Below, one piece after another: positions 16,519-24,259 of a stretch of 64,000 nt of DNA. Both the position numbers and the translations under genes were made by a program. Source of the stretch: Candidatus Scalindua sediminis (lineage in GTDB: Bacteria; Planctomycetota; Brocadiia; Brocadiales; Scalinduaceae). Positions within the stretch are counted from its first letter, which is position 1; each line of letters starts with the position of its first letter. The notes under the pieces were generated by a model that was not told where the DNA came from, searched no databases, and saw only the letters and a list, made by a program, of their open reading frames with translations. The stretch lies in NCBI GenBank assembly GCA_008636105.1, contig VSDH01000001.1, positions 1 to 64,000 on the forward strand, in the 5' to 3' direction.

Positions 16519-16815
16519 AAACAGCTTCCTTAAAAATTCTTGATTTTAACTCCTCACGTATAGATTCCTTTATCAAAAGATCAATTTTCCTTCCTACAAT
16601 TTTTTCAAGGAAGAATTTTAATTCCATGAAGTTGTCGAAGGTTTTATATTTTTCTTTTAATTCCACAAATATATCAATATCGCTCCTCTTTTTTTGTTTA
16701 TTCTTGGCATAGGAGCCAAAAACAGCAATAGACACAACACCATATGTATTTGAGATGACTTTATAGTTTTGACGTAAATTTTTATTATCTCTTTCCCGTT
16801 TTTGGTCTTCTTCAT
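16511..16815 (-). pseudogene. mntA: MntA-type nucleotidyltransferase antitoxin with a frameshifted N-terminus
   Basis: From 16735 down to 16511 the frame encodes the minimal nucleotidyltransferase core. It has the GS...D-x-D motif in FGSYAKNKQKKRSDIDIFVE and continues to LKSRIFKEAVYV. Family members carry about 25 residues before this. Here they are found, but across a frame change: ATG 16815 begins MKKTKNGKEIIK, and the core frame upstream of 16735 reads LRQNYKVISNTYGVVSIAVFGS. The two join if one A is added to the A5 run (T5 on the plus strand, 16779-16783). As written, translation from ATG 16815 terminates out of frame. A GTG at 16735 could still give a truncated 74-residue product. A sequencing error in the homopolymer is a plain alternative. 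Confidence 0.6.
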
Positions 16816-16977
16816 GATAGTTTCTCTTGTTTTAAAAGGGATACATCCCTTTTTGGGTCTACTTTAGCCGGCCAATATAAATGTAAATACCGCGATCTTA
16901 AAATATAATAATGTATCCAGAACTGGAAATCCCTGTTTGTTGTCTTTTAAACTTTTTTAGAATAGATAATTAAAAAT

Positions 16978-17136
16978 GTGACAAAAGTAATTTGTAACTG
17001 TTCTACGGCTCTTTTGTTAAGAATTGCACCTAAAGAGCTAAGCAATATCACTGACAGCGACATTGCCGATATTATAAAAGAGTGGGTTTGGATTGCAATG
17101 GAAATTCATGACCGCGTTTGTCTTGTAACGCGTTAA
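16978..17136 (+). pseudogene. Possible gene relic in repeat family D
   Basis: An open frame of 52 codons from GTG 16978 to TAA 17134-17136 has protein-like composition: IAPKELSNITDSDIAD then IIKEWVWIAMEIHDR. A second copy at 14161 keeps the beginning and the IIKEWVWIAMEI part but lacks the middle. There is no ribosome-binding site, and the end runs into repeat B. It may be the remnant of a duplicated gene or simply an open stretch in a repeat. I do not recognise the family. The rest of 16816-17257 is repeat sequence. Confidence 0.3.
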
Positions 17137-17224
17137 CGCGACTGTTTTTTGTCGCGCGTTATTAAGTCACTCGTTATTTGGAAGAATTATTCGCGGAAAT
17201 ACACAGATTAGCACTGAAGATAGA
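17117..17224. repeat. 108-bp direct repeat B, copy 2
   Basis: This is the second copy of the sequence at 15228-15335, identical at 106 of 108 positions and in the same orientation. It ends 34 bp from the 3' end of the glycine-zipper gene. Confidence 0.9.
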
Positions 17225-17257
17225 GGAGAGAAGATTGAAAGAGACTCAATCTGTGGC

Positions 17258-17755
17258 CTACTCGTAGTGTGATGGAATCCATATCTTCTCTTCATATTCT
17301 TCCCAGTAGCCTGAAGGTACAAGCCTGTCTTCGTAATGCTCGTCAATCCTTCGATCACCTTCTGTACGTTCTTCAACCCAGACCCTCTCTTTTTTGGAAG
17401 TATCAATCCATTTTCTCTTCTTTACATATTCATAATGCTCTTCTATGTAATTTTTACCTTCTCCGGATCCGGCTTTTCTTTCAAGTTCAAGTTGTCTTTC
17501 CAGCTCTGCTTTTTCTGCCTCTTCTCTTTTCTTATCTAACTGGTCTCCGGCCAGAGCTCCTCCCAGGGCACCTGCTCCCGCACCGATTGCTGCACCCAGG
17601 GCAGGATCACCCAACAATGCACCTATACCTGCACCAAGAGCTGCTCCAATTCCGGCTCCAGCCCCTGTACTTTTTTGTGTGGTTGTCATGCAGCCAGTGG
17701 CAAGAACTGAAATGACAGCAACGCACATAACTGTAACAATTATTTTATTTCGCAT
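17258..17755 (-). CDS. Glycine-zipper lipoprotein
   Basis: The 165-residue protein begins with a lipoprotein signal, MRNKIIVTVMCVAVISVLATGC, giving an acylated Cys22. Residues about 30-72 are a glycine-zipper (repeated GAGIGAALGAGIGALLGDPALG) that could span or associate with a membrane. A charged coiled segment (about 74-95) follows. The C-terminal part is Tyr/Trp/Glu-rich with the repeated pattern EHYE...W (IEEHYEYVKKRKW, DEHYEDRLVPSGYWEEYEEKIW). It resembles YMGG/Rick-17kDa-type envelope lipoproteins only in the zipper. The function is unknown. Confidence 0.82.
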   Translation of the reverse strand: MRNKIIVTVMCVAVISVLATGCMTTTQKSTGAGAGIGAALGAGIGALLGDPALGAAIGAGAGALGGALAGDQLDKKREEAEKAELERQLELERKAGSGEGKNYIEEHYEYVKKRKWIDTSKKERVWVEERTEGDRRIDEHYEDRLVPSGYWEEYEEKIWIPSHYE

Positions 17756-17884
17756 TTATTTCACTCCAAATTATAAATTTGTAGCACGTCTCATTTGTAA
17801 TATAAGACTTTATATTACATTATATTAACGTTTTTATGATTATTGTCAAAATTTCTCCATAAAAAAAATTATAAATAAGCAATA

Positions 17885-19651
17885 TTACATCCTTTCAGGT
17901 GATTTAAGGCCAAGAATACTTAGACCGTTTTTTATAACCTGCCTGATTGAATCAACCAGCATAATCCTTGCCTTTCTTAACTCTGCATCGTCAGTAAGAA
18001 TCCTGTGGTGCTGGTAGTATCGATTGAACGTACTGCACAGGTCAAGCAGATGTTTGCTTAGTATGGAAGGTTCATAATATTTTGCAGCACGCAATATGAA
18101 GAGTGGAAATGCCTCTAGCCTTTTGACTAATATTAATTCGTCATCTTCCCTTAATAAATCATGATCTATATCGGTTGTAACTTTTTCGCCATACTTTCTT
18201 AAGACACTGCACAATCTGGCATGGGTATATTGTACATAAGGCCCCGTCTCTCCGTCAAAATTAAGAACCTCATCCCAATCGAATAAGACATCCTTAACCC
18301 TTTTTGTGCTCAGCTCGGAAAAGATTATGGCCCCAATGCCAACGTCATTTGCCACTTCTGCCTTATTCTCTAAATCGGGATTTTTCCCCTCCATTATCTC
18401 CTTAGCAATCTTACACGACTCCTCCAATAAATCCTCCAATAGAATAACCTTGCCTTCTCTCGTGGACATCTTGCCGTGTTTGAACTTGATCAACCCAAAA
18501 TCTACGTGCACACAATCATCCACCCACTTGTATCCCATAAGTTCCAGGACTTTGAAGAATTGCTTAAAGTGCAACCTTTGTTCCGAACCAACAACGTAGA
18601 TCATTTTGTCAAATCCATATTCTCTTTTCCTGTATTCAGCAGCACATATGTCTCTGGTAGCGTATAAGCTTGCCTCATCCTTTTTTCTCAGGATGCATGG
18701 CGGCATATCGTATTTGTCGAGGTTCACAATCAAGGCATCCTCGCTTATTTCACTCAAGCCCGCATCTTTAATTCTATTAACCGTATCACCAAGCATGTCA
18801 TTATAAAAACTTTCACCTGCGTATGAGTCAAACTTTACTCCCAGTCTTTTATATACCCTATCAAACTCTTCCAAACTTATGTCTTTAAAATATTGCCATA
18901 TCTCCCTTGCCTCTTCACTCCCCTTCTCCAACTTTCTAAACCAATCCCTGGCTTCATCCTCCAGAGAATTGTCGCTCTTAACCTCTTTATGAAATCTAAC
19001 ATACAGCTCATTAAGTTTGTTTATATCCAGTCCTGTTTCCCCGGCCGTTCTTTGTTTTTTATAATCTTCAACTGAAGGGATTTCAAATTCTGAACCCCAT
19101 CTCTTAAAGGCAACGATTAATTGTCCAAATTGCGTTCCCCAATCTCCCAGATGGTTTATGCCTACACACTTATATCCCAGGGTCTTGTAAAGGTTATAAA
19201 TCGCATTCCCAATAACGGCCGAACGAAGATGATGGACTGCCAGATGCTTTGCGATATTTGGGGAAGAGTAATCTATAACAACCGTTTTCCCCTTGCCCAA
19301 ATCAGAACCCCCATAGGAATCTCCTTCACTAAAAATCCCCTTTAAGACTGTCTTGAAAAGCATATTTTTGGAGACGTAAAAATTTAGATATGGCCCGTGA
19401 GCGCTTATGCGAATTATTATGTCGCTCCCGCCTAAACTACTTAGTTGGGCAGGAGGAACAAGTTCCTGAGACAGTTCTGACGCAACTTTTTTTGGGTCTT
19501 TTCTTAATTGTTTTGCAATAGCAAAGCAGGGAAAGGCATAATCACCCATCTTTATGTCCGGAGGAATCTCTATCAGACCTTCTATTTCTTCCACCGACAA
19601 CGGTATCTTGTCTTTTAGCAGGGAGATTATGTTATTGATAAAAATATCCAT
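17885..19651 (-). CDS. argS: Arginyl-tRNA synthetase
   Basis: This class I synthetase attaches Arg to tRNA-Arg. It has 588 residues, typical length. The N-terminal additional domain (about 1-110) precedes the catalytic core, whose HIGH-type motif is SSPNIAKHLAVHHLRS. VGINHLGDWGTQFGQL and GETGPYVQYTHARLCSVL are further signatures. The KMSTREG motif is complete (FGLIKFKHGKMSTREGKV). The C-terminal anticodon-binding domain ends CSTFNRYYQHHRIL...GLSILGLKSPERM. It is flanked by non-coding sequence on both sides, so it is probably monocistronic. Confidence 0.97.
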   Translation of the reverse strand: MDIFINNIISLLKDKIPLSVEEIEGLIEIPPDIKMGDYAFPCFAIAKQLRKDPKKVASELSQELVPPAQLSSLGGSDIIIRISAHGPYLNFYVSKNMLFKTVLKGIFSEGDSYGGSDLGKGKTVVIDYSSPNIAKHLAVHHLRSAVIGNAIYNLYKTLGYKCVGINHLGDWGTQFGQLIVAFKRWGSEFEIPSVEDYKKQRTAGETGLDINKLNELYVRFHKEVKSDNSLEDEARDWFRKLEKGSEEAREIWQYFKDISLEEFDRVYKRLGVKFDSYAGESFYNDMLGDTVNRIKDAGLSEISEDALIVNLDKYDMPPCILRKKDEASLYATRDICAAEYRKREYGFDKMIYVVGSEQRLHFKQFFKVLELMGYKWVDDCVHVDFGLIKFKHGKMSTREGKVILLEDLLEESCKIAKEIMEGKNPDLENKAEVANDVGIGAIIFSELSTKRVKDVLFDWDEVLNFDGETGPYVQYTHARLCSVLRKYGEKVTTDIDHDLLREDDELILVKRLEAFPLFILRAAKYYEPSILSKHLLDLCSTFNRYYQHHRILTDDAELRKARIMLVDSIRQVIKNGLSILGLKSPERM

Positions 19652-19684
19652 ATTGTTTTTTCCGTTAAAATTTCATTACGTTTT

Positions 19685-19707
19685 GTTCCCACGTAGAACG
19701 TGGGAAC
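19685..19707. repeat. REP-like palindrome left of RAYT, form 1
   Basis: GTTCCCACGT...ACGTGGGAAC is a near-perfect hairpin (GTTCCCACGT/ACGTGGGAAC around AGA). The identical sequence recurs at 20483-20505 on the other side of the transposase gene. A further palindrome (CCCGTCCG...CGGACGGG) lies between about 19792 and 19818. Confidence 0.8.
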
Positions 19708-19860
19708 AAGTTATTAATTTCATTTTGTTAATTTTAACAACAAAGGCAGGTAATAAAAACCCGAAATACGAAGTACGAAATTCCTGCCCGACCCGTCCGA
19801 ACGGCATTGCCGGACGGGCAAATGGCAGGCTGGCGAAACAAATACAAAAATCCAAACACT

Positions 19861-19911
19861 TACTCGTTCCCATGCTCTGCTTACTCGTTCCCATGCTCTG
19901 CGTGGGAACGA
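19861..19911. repeat. REP-like tandem left of RAYT, form 2
   Basis: TACTCGTTCCCATGCTCTGC occurs twice in tandem (19861-19880 and 19882-19901), and the second copy is completed by GTGGGAACGA. The hairpin uses the same GTTCCCA/TGGGAAC arms as form 1 but a different loop (TGCTCTGCG). It lies 20 bp from the 3' end of the transposase gene. Confidence 0.8.
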
Positions 19912-19930
19912 CTTTATAAGACGCTTTGCG

Positions 19931-20464
19931 TCACCACTCCATACAAACCTCCAACGAACCTTCTTGCTCTGCATAGTTTCGGGCACTTGAATAACGCCAA
20001 TGTATTGGATCATCCACATATCCTCTCCTTACAGGATTGTAATGCATATATTCCAGCTTTTGTATCATCATTTTCTCACCTTGAATCAACTCAGGATGAC
20101 TACCTTCTTGCCAAAACTGATATGTTCTATCCTTTTTGTGTTTAAGTTTGTGAAACTGCAATTGTTTGAGTATCGCCTTTATTTTGTTTTCTTTTAAATA
20201 ATCAATAATCTTTCTTGCCGTAAATGATTTGAAACGCCCTATTTCTATGGCTAAGTCACTGCCTGAAACTACAAGATGAAGATGATTTTCCATGATAACA
20301 TAGCCGTAAAGTTTCAAATGTTTTTGTACTTGTAAATGATTCAAAGAATCTAAAACAATCTGCACAATGTCTCTGTTTGTAAAGACTGGTATCCAACTGA
20401 CCACTGTACAGGTAAAAAAATGAGGGCATTCATCTTCTATAACTTTGTAACGGTTTCTTCCCAT
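19931..20464 (-). CDS. rayT: REP-associated tyrosine transposase (RAYT, Y1/HUH family)
   Basis: The 177-residue protein belongs to the IS200/IS605-like Y1 transposase superfamily. The HUH metal-binding motif is H61-L-H63 in VIMENHLHLVV. The nucleophilic Tyr lies in the conserved C-terminal helix EYMHYNPVRRGYV. The terminal WRYSSARNY is another family hallmark. RAYTs are single-copy chromosomal genes thought to spread REP hairpins by single-strand nicking. Here REP-like hairpins stand on both sides within 50 bp, as expected for a RAYT locus. The frame is intact. Length is normal. Confidence 0.92.
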   Translation of the reverse strand: MGRNRYKVIEDECPHFFTCTVVSWIPVFTNRDIVQIVLDSLNHLQVQKHLKLYGYVIMENHLHLVVSGSDLAIEIGRFKSFTARKIIDYLKENKIKAILKQLQFHKLKHKKDRTYQFWQEGSHPELIQGEKMMIQKLEYMHYNPVRRGYVDDPIHWRYSSARNYAEQEGSLEVCMEW

Positions 20465-20482
20465 TGAATAAGCTTACGTTTC

Positions 20483-20551
20483 GTTCCCACGTAGAACGTG
20501 GGAACGAGTTAACGTAGAACGTGGGAACGAGTTAACGTAGAACGTGGGAAC
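20483..20551. repeat. REP-like palindrome right of RAYT, with tandem partial copies
   Basis: A full hairpin identical to 19685-19707 occupies 20483-20505. It is followed by two 23-bp tandem units (20506-20528 and 20529-20551), each reading GAGTTAACGTAGAA then CGTGGGAAC, that is, the right half of the hairpin plus a linker. The array abuts the 5' end of the transposase gene. Confidence 0.85.
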
Positions 20552-20630
20552 GAGTTATTTTGTTCCTGTTTGAATGTACTCTGGTATTGTAAAAATTTAT
20601 CCAAAGAATAGTAAACTATAAAACTAGAAA

Positions 20631-21821
20631 TTACAATTGCTTATTACTCAGTTGTTGAGTTGGATTATTGATATCTGGCAGCAGGAAAACCAACAGTCCT
20701 GCTATGGGTACCAGGTATGCTACAACCCCTAACGACGTTGCCATACTATATCGATCCGCAATACTTCCGATTATGGGGAGCATAAGCCCGGCAGCACCCC
20801 AGACAAGTCCCATCGAAATGCCTGAAACAGAACTAGCCATGTCCGGGCATAATCTTTGAACTATTAATACATTAACGGCAGAAGCTGCAAATATAACCAT
20901 ACCACTTACGCCTAATAATACTATAGAAAGAGTTCCGCTTGAATCTAAAAACCATATAAGTAATGGACACGCAAAGATTGAGGAACATGCTATTACTATT
21001 TTCCTGTTTATTCTATCTGCCAGATATCCTCCTATCAAACCGCCAATGCTCCCGCTAATCAGGAAAATGGATATAGCTATTCCACCCTTCTGCATTGAGA
21101 TTCCTTTTTCTGTAAAAAGTATTGACATAAAACTAATGAAACTCGTAATGACGATTGACCGGATAAACATTATTAAAAACATAATCCACAACGGCCGCGA
21201 AGTTCTCGCAAAAAGTACTTTCAAACCTGACAGACTTACATTACTCTTACTGACGGGAATTCCGGGCAGTATCTTAATCAATATTAGTGCCAGGATTACA
21301 CCGGGTAGAGACAAAAACCATAACTTGCTGAATCCGTGTAATGAAACAATCAACGTAATAACAAATGGCGCTCCGGCCAGTCCAATGCATCCCACCATAA
21401 GGAAGATAGACATCTGGAACGTGGACCTGTTTTGGCTTAAACCGGCTACTGTTGCTGCTCCATTAGGATGAAAGGCCGCCACACCTGATGCCCCGATCAT
21501 GAGCATTAAGACCAGGACAATGAAGTTTGGAGCAAAGCAAATACTACTCAAGAATATTGCAGAACATAAGACACCGGATACAACAAAAAAATGTTTCTTA
21601 TTAAATCTGTCACCGAGAAAGCCGAATACGGGTTGCAAGATCGAGCCAAACACAGCCAATACCGTGGGCAATACAGACACCTGTGTTATTGTTAAATGGA
21701 GACTGGTTTGAAAGTAGGACAAAAGCGGAATTAGGAAGCCGGCATAGAAATCGTTAAAGAGGTGGGCAAACGTTAAGAGGACTATTGATGTAGATAAAAA
21801 TCTACCATTGTTTTTTACCAT
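20631..21821 (-). CDS. MFS transporter, fosmidomycin-resistance (Fsr)-like
   Basis: The 396-residue integral membrane protein has about 12 hydrophobic helices. The N-terminal LTFAHLFNDFYAGFLIPLLSYF and the loop motif GFLGDRFNKKHFF (MFS motif A) fit the Fsr-like branch. GVAAFHPNGAATVA is another conserved element of that branch. Such proteins export small molecules by proton antiport. The natural substrate cannot be read from the sequence. It is transcribed towards the RAYT locus and starts 29 bp beyond the 3' end of trpS. Confidence 0.85.
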   Translation of the reverse strand: MVKNNGRFLSTSIVLLTFAHLFNDFYAGFLIPLLSYFQTSLHLTITQVSVLPTVLAVFGSILQPVFGFLGDRFNKKHFFVVSGVLCSAIFLSSICFAPNFIVLVLMLMIGASGVAAFHPNGAATVAGLSQNRSTFQMSIFLMVGCIGLAGAPFVITLIVSLHGFSKLWFLSLPGVILALILIKILPGIPVSKSNVSLSGLKVLFARTSRPLWIMFLIMFIRSIVITSFISFMSILFTEKGISMQKGGIAISIFLISGSIGGLIGGYLADRINRKIVIACSSIFACPLLIWFLDSSGTLSIVLLGVSGMVIFAASAVNVLIVQRLCPDMASSVSGISMGLVWGAAGLMLPIIGSIADRYSMATSLGVVAYLVPIAGLLVFLLPDINNPTQQLSNKQL

Positions 21822-21850
21822 TCCAATTGTGTGTGAATTTCATAACCTGG

Positions 21851-22828
21851 TTATCTCAATCCCATTAGCGATCTTACTTCATCCATCGTTTCTTCTGCCA
21901 TTTTTTTACATTTTTCAGCACCCGTATGAAGGATGTCAATGACACAGTCAGGGTTATTAATTAATTCCAGGCTTTTCTCTCTTATTGGTTCAAGTTCTTT
22001 AATCATGTTGTCTGATAGGATTTTTTTACAATCAATACAACCTATCTCTGCAGTTCTACATTCTTTATTAACTCTGTCTATCTCAGATTCTTTTGAAAAG
22101 TATTTATGCAGAGTGAAAAGGTTACAAATATCAGGGTTTCCCGGATCATGTCTTCTTTTCCTGTTTTCATCAGTTACTGCCCTGGACAATTTTTTCCAGA
22201 TAGTATCAGGTGCTTCGATAAGAGATATGTAATTATTCGTGCTTTTACTCATTTTAGTCTTACCATCCAGTCCCATAATTCTGGGTGCATTTGAAAGAAT
22301 ATGTTGAGGTTCAGGGAAAAATTCTCCATATTTCGCATTAAACTTTCTTGCTATCTCACGTGACAGCTCGATATGTTGAACCTGATCCTCACCAACTGGT
22401 ACTGCACAGCCCTTATATAGTAAAATATCAGCTGTCTGGAGCACAGGATAATCAAATAAACCTACATTAACATTCTTTTCATTCTGCCCTGCCTTATCTT
22501 TAAATTGTGTCATTCTTTCAAGATGTCCCATAGGTGTAAGTGTATTAAGTATCCATGTCAACTCCGTATGTTCCGGAACATGAGACTGTACAAAAATAAT
22601 ACAACGGTCTGGATCCAAACCTGCGCCCATATTCACCGCGGCAGCATTAATGATTCTCTTCTGTATTTGTCCTGGATCGTACTCAATCGTTACTGCATGG
22701 TAGTCTACTATTGAAAATATACAATCATAATCATCCAGAAGCTTAACCCAATTCTTAATTGCACCCAGATAGTTTCCAATATGAACATCACCGCTTGGTT
22801 GGATACCACTAAATAGACGTTTTTTCAT
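21851..22828 (-). CDS. trpS: Tryptophanyl-tRNA synthetase
   Basis: This class I synthetase has 325 residues. The start KKRLFSGIQPSGDVHIGNYLGAIKNW contains the HIGH-like motif (HIGN). The second signature is KMSKS in MGLDGKTKMSKSTNNYI. GEDQVQHIELSREIARKFN is the usual helix for Trp-AMP and subunit contacts. It starts 2 bp after the stop of the aminotransferase gene and is therefore translationally coupled to it. No T-box or tRNA-like leader is visible, so regulation probably follows the upstream gene. Confidence 0.97.
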   Translation of the reverse strand: MKKRLFSGIQPSGDVHIGNYLGAIKNWVKLLDDYDCIFSIVDYHAVTIEYDPGQIQKRIINAAAVNMGAGLDPDRCIIFVQSHVPEHTELTWILNTLTPMGHLERMTQFKDKAGQNEKNVNVGLFDYPVLQTADILLYKGCAVPVGEDQVQHIELSREIARKFNAKYGEFFPEPQHILSNAPRIMGLDGKTKMSKSTNNYISLIEAPDTIWKKLSRAVTDENRKRRHDPGNPDICNLFTLHKYFSKESEIDRVNKECRTAEIGCIDCKKILSDNMIKELEPIREKSLELINNPDCVIDILHTGAEKCKKMAEETMDEVRSLMGLR

Positions 22829-22830
22829 GA

Positions 22831-24009
22831 TTATAATTTCAGCCTACTTATCCTTTTGGCTGCTTCTTCTGTTTGTTTTATGCCTGGAACGAGTGCAAAA
22901 CGTACGAATCCTTCACCAGGATTGTGACCATCAAAACTTTCATCACTAATCCACTCTCCAGGTGTGGTGACAATTGCTATTTCTGGCTCCAGCAATTTTA
23001 TTGCAAAATCCAAAGATGTCATCCCTTCGGGAACCCTCTGCCAGATATAGATTGTCGCTTCAGGCGTACAATCCGCCAATCCTATACCGGTTAATGCCTT
23101 GATTAATATATCTCTCTTAACCTTATACTCTTCTCTCATAACTTGAACATGGGTTTCGTCATTTAGTCCGGCAATGGCGCCATCCTGGATAAAGGTGGCT
23201 GTACCTGAGTCAATATTAGTCTTTACCTTTTTAAATACGTCAACAATTCGACTGTCACCAGCAACCCATCCTATTCGATAACATGTCATAGCGCTTCTTT
23301 TTGACATAGAATGCACCGCTGCTACACCCTCAGTCGTAATCTCAAGTATGCTATGCGGTGGCTTGCCGAAATAAATATCTATATATGCCTCATCAGAAAC
23401 TATGATAATATCGTTCTCCTGGCCAAAGGCGACAATCTCTTTTAGGAAATCAGTGGAAGCAGTAACACCACTGGGACTATTTGGATAATTGGCCCACATT
23501 ATCTTAGCCTTCTTGCATACATCTTTTGGGATTGAACTCAAGTCTGGTAAATATTTGTTTTCCGGTAATAAAGGGACAAAAAAAGGAATTCCTTCGGCAA
23601 AAAGCGTCCCTCTTGTATAAGGCGGATAACCCGGTGTGGGGATAATGACATAATCTCCCGGATCGACAAACCCCTCTGCAAAATTAAAAATGCCCTCCTT
23701 CGAACCCAGGGTAGAACTAACCTCTGTGGCAGGATCAAGGGTAACACCAAATCTTCTCTTCATCCATTTGCATATGGTTTCCCTGAATTCTGGTGAACCA
23801 ATGTAGCTCGGATAACCTGAACATTTTCTTTTCTCAATTCCTTCCTTAGTGCCTTCACGTACAATTTCAGGCGTGGGAGACGTAGGATCACCCACACCAA
23901 AATCAATAGGCTCAATACCTTTTTTTTTTAACTTTTCAACCTGCTTATCAACCTCAGCGAATGCATAAGCGCCAATTGATTGAACTCTCTTAGACGGTAC
24001 AATTTCCAA
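22831..24009 (-). CDS. dapL: Class I/II aminotransferase, LL-diaminopimelate aminotransferase-like
   Basis: This 392-residue PLP enzyme is closest in pattern to the LL-DAP aminotransferase/DapL group. That group converts tetrahydrodipicolinate directly to LL-diaminopimelate for lysine and peptidoglycan. Visible motifs are FGVGDPTSPTP, the PLP-phosphate contacts GSKEGIFNF, ANYPNSPSG, SDEAYIDIYF and the Schiff-base lysine in HSMSKRSAMTCYRIG. The start is TTG 24009, with AGGAGG 8 nt upstream. Aspartate-type aminotransferases share these motifs, so the DAP role is likely but not certain. It forms an operon with trpS and lies downstream of aroF on the same strand. Confidence 0.8.
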   Translation of the reverse strand: MEIVPSKRVQSIGAYAFAEVDKQVEKLKKKGIEPIDFGVGDPTSPTPEIVREGTKEGIEKRKCSGYPSYIGSPEFRETICKWMKRRFGVTLDPATEVSSTLGSKEGIFNFAEGFVDPGDYVIIPTPGYPPYTRGTLFAEGIPFFVPLLPENKYLPDLSSIPKDVCKKAKIMWANYPNSPSGVTASTDFLKEIVAFGQENDIIIVSDEAYIDIYFGKPPHSILEITTEGVAAVHSMSKRSAMTCYRIGWVAGDSRIVDVFKKVKTNIDSGTATFIQDGAIAGLNDETHVQVMREEYKVKRDILIKALTGIGLADCTPEATIYIWQRVPEGMTSLDFAIKLLEPEIAIVTTPGEWISDESFDGHNPGEGFVRFALVPGIKQTEEAAKRISRLKL

Positions 24010-24100
24010 ATTTAGAGCCTCCTATATTATTAACTCTAAAAATACCTTTTTTGTAAATTTGGGCTGTGACATCCTTTTAGATTAGCCTTTTTGGATTTAA

Positions 24101-24259
24101 CTATTTTTTGGAGGGATCAGTAATAGTTTTTTTGCTAACAGGGATTTCTTTAACTCCGATTGCGAGGACATTAGTCTCTTTCGCAGCTTCAGATGTTAAA
24201 GAAATCTTAGGTGATTGGCGAGCATATTTTTCTATAAGTTTATTTGTACCCTCTTTGCC
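24101..24259 (-). other. 52-codon open frame directly after the aroF stop, without a start codon
   Basis: Immediately after the aroF TAA (24260-24262) the same frame stays open for 52 codons to a TAG at 24101-24103. The translation looks protein-like: NKLIEKYARQSPKISLTSEA, then AKETNVLAIGVKEIPVSKKT. It contains no ATG, GTG, TTG or CTG. It could be a C-terminal extension reached by readthrough, a gene fragment, a small gene with a rare start, or chance. aroF already has the length expected for its family. Confidence 0.35.

Noticed and set aside
17269-17715. Plus-strand ORF of 148 codons opposite the glycine-zipper gene
   Set aside because: The minus-strand frame has a lipoprotein signal and a glycine-zipper; the plus-strand translation is a Leu/Ser/His-rich shadow.
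19807-20145. Plus-strand ORF over the REP repeats and the RAYT 3' end
   Set aside because: Its translation is the repeated SFPCSA motif read from REP-like DNA and then antisense to the transposase.
21851-24009. T-box or Trp leader for trpS/dapL
   Set aside because: There is only a 2-bp gap before trpS, and no specifier loop, AGGGTGG-type T-box or terminator before the aminotransferase gene.
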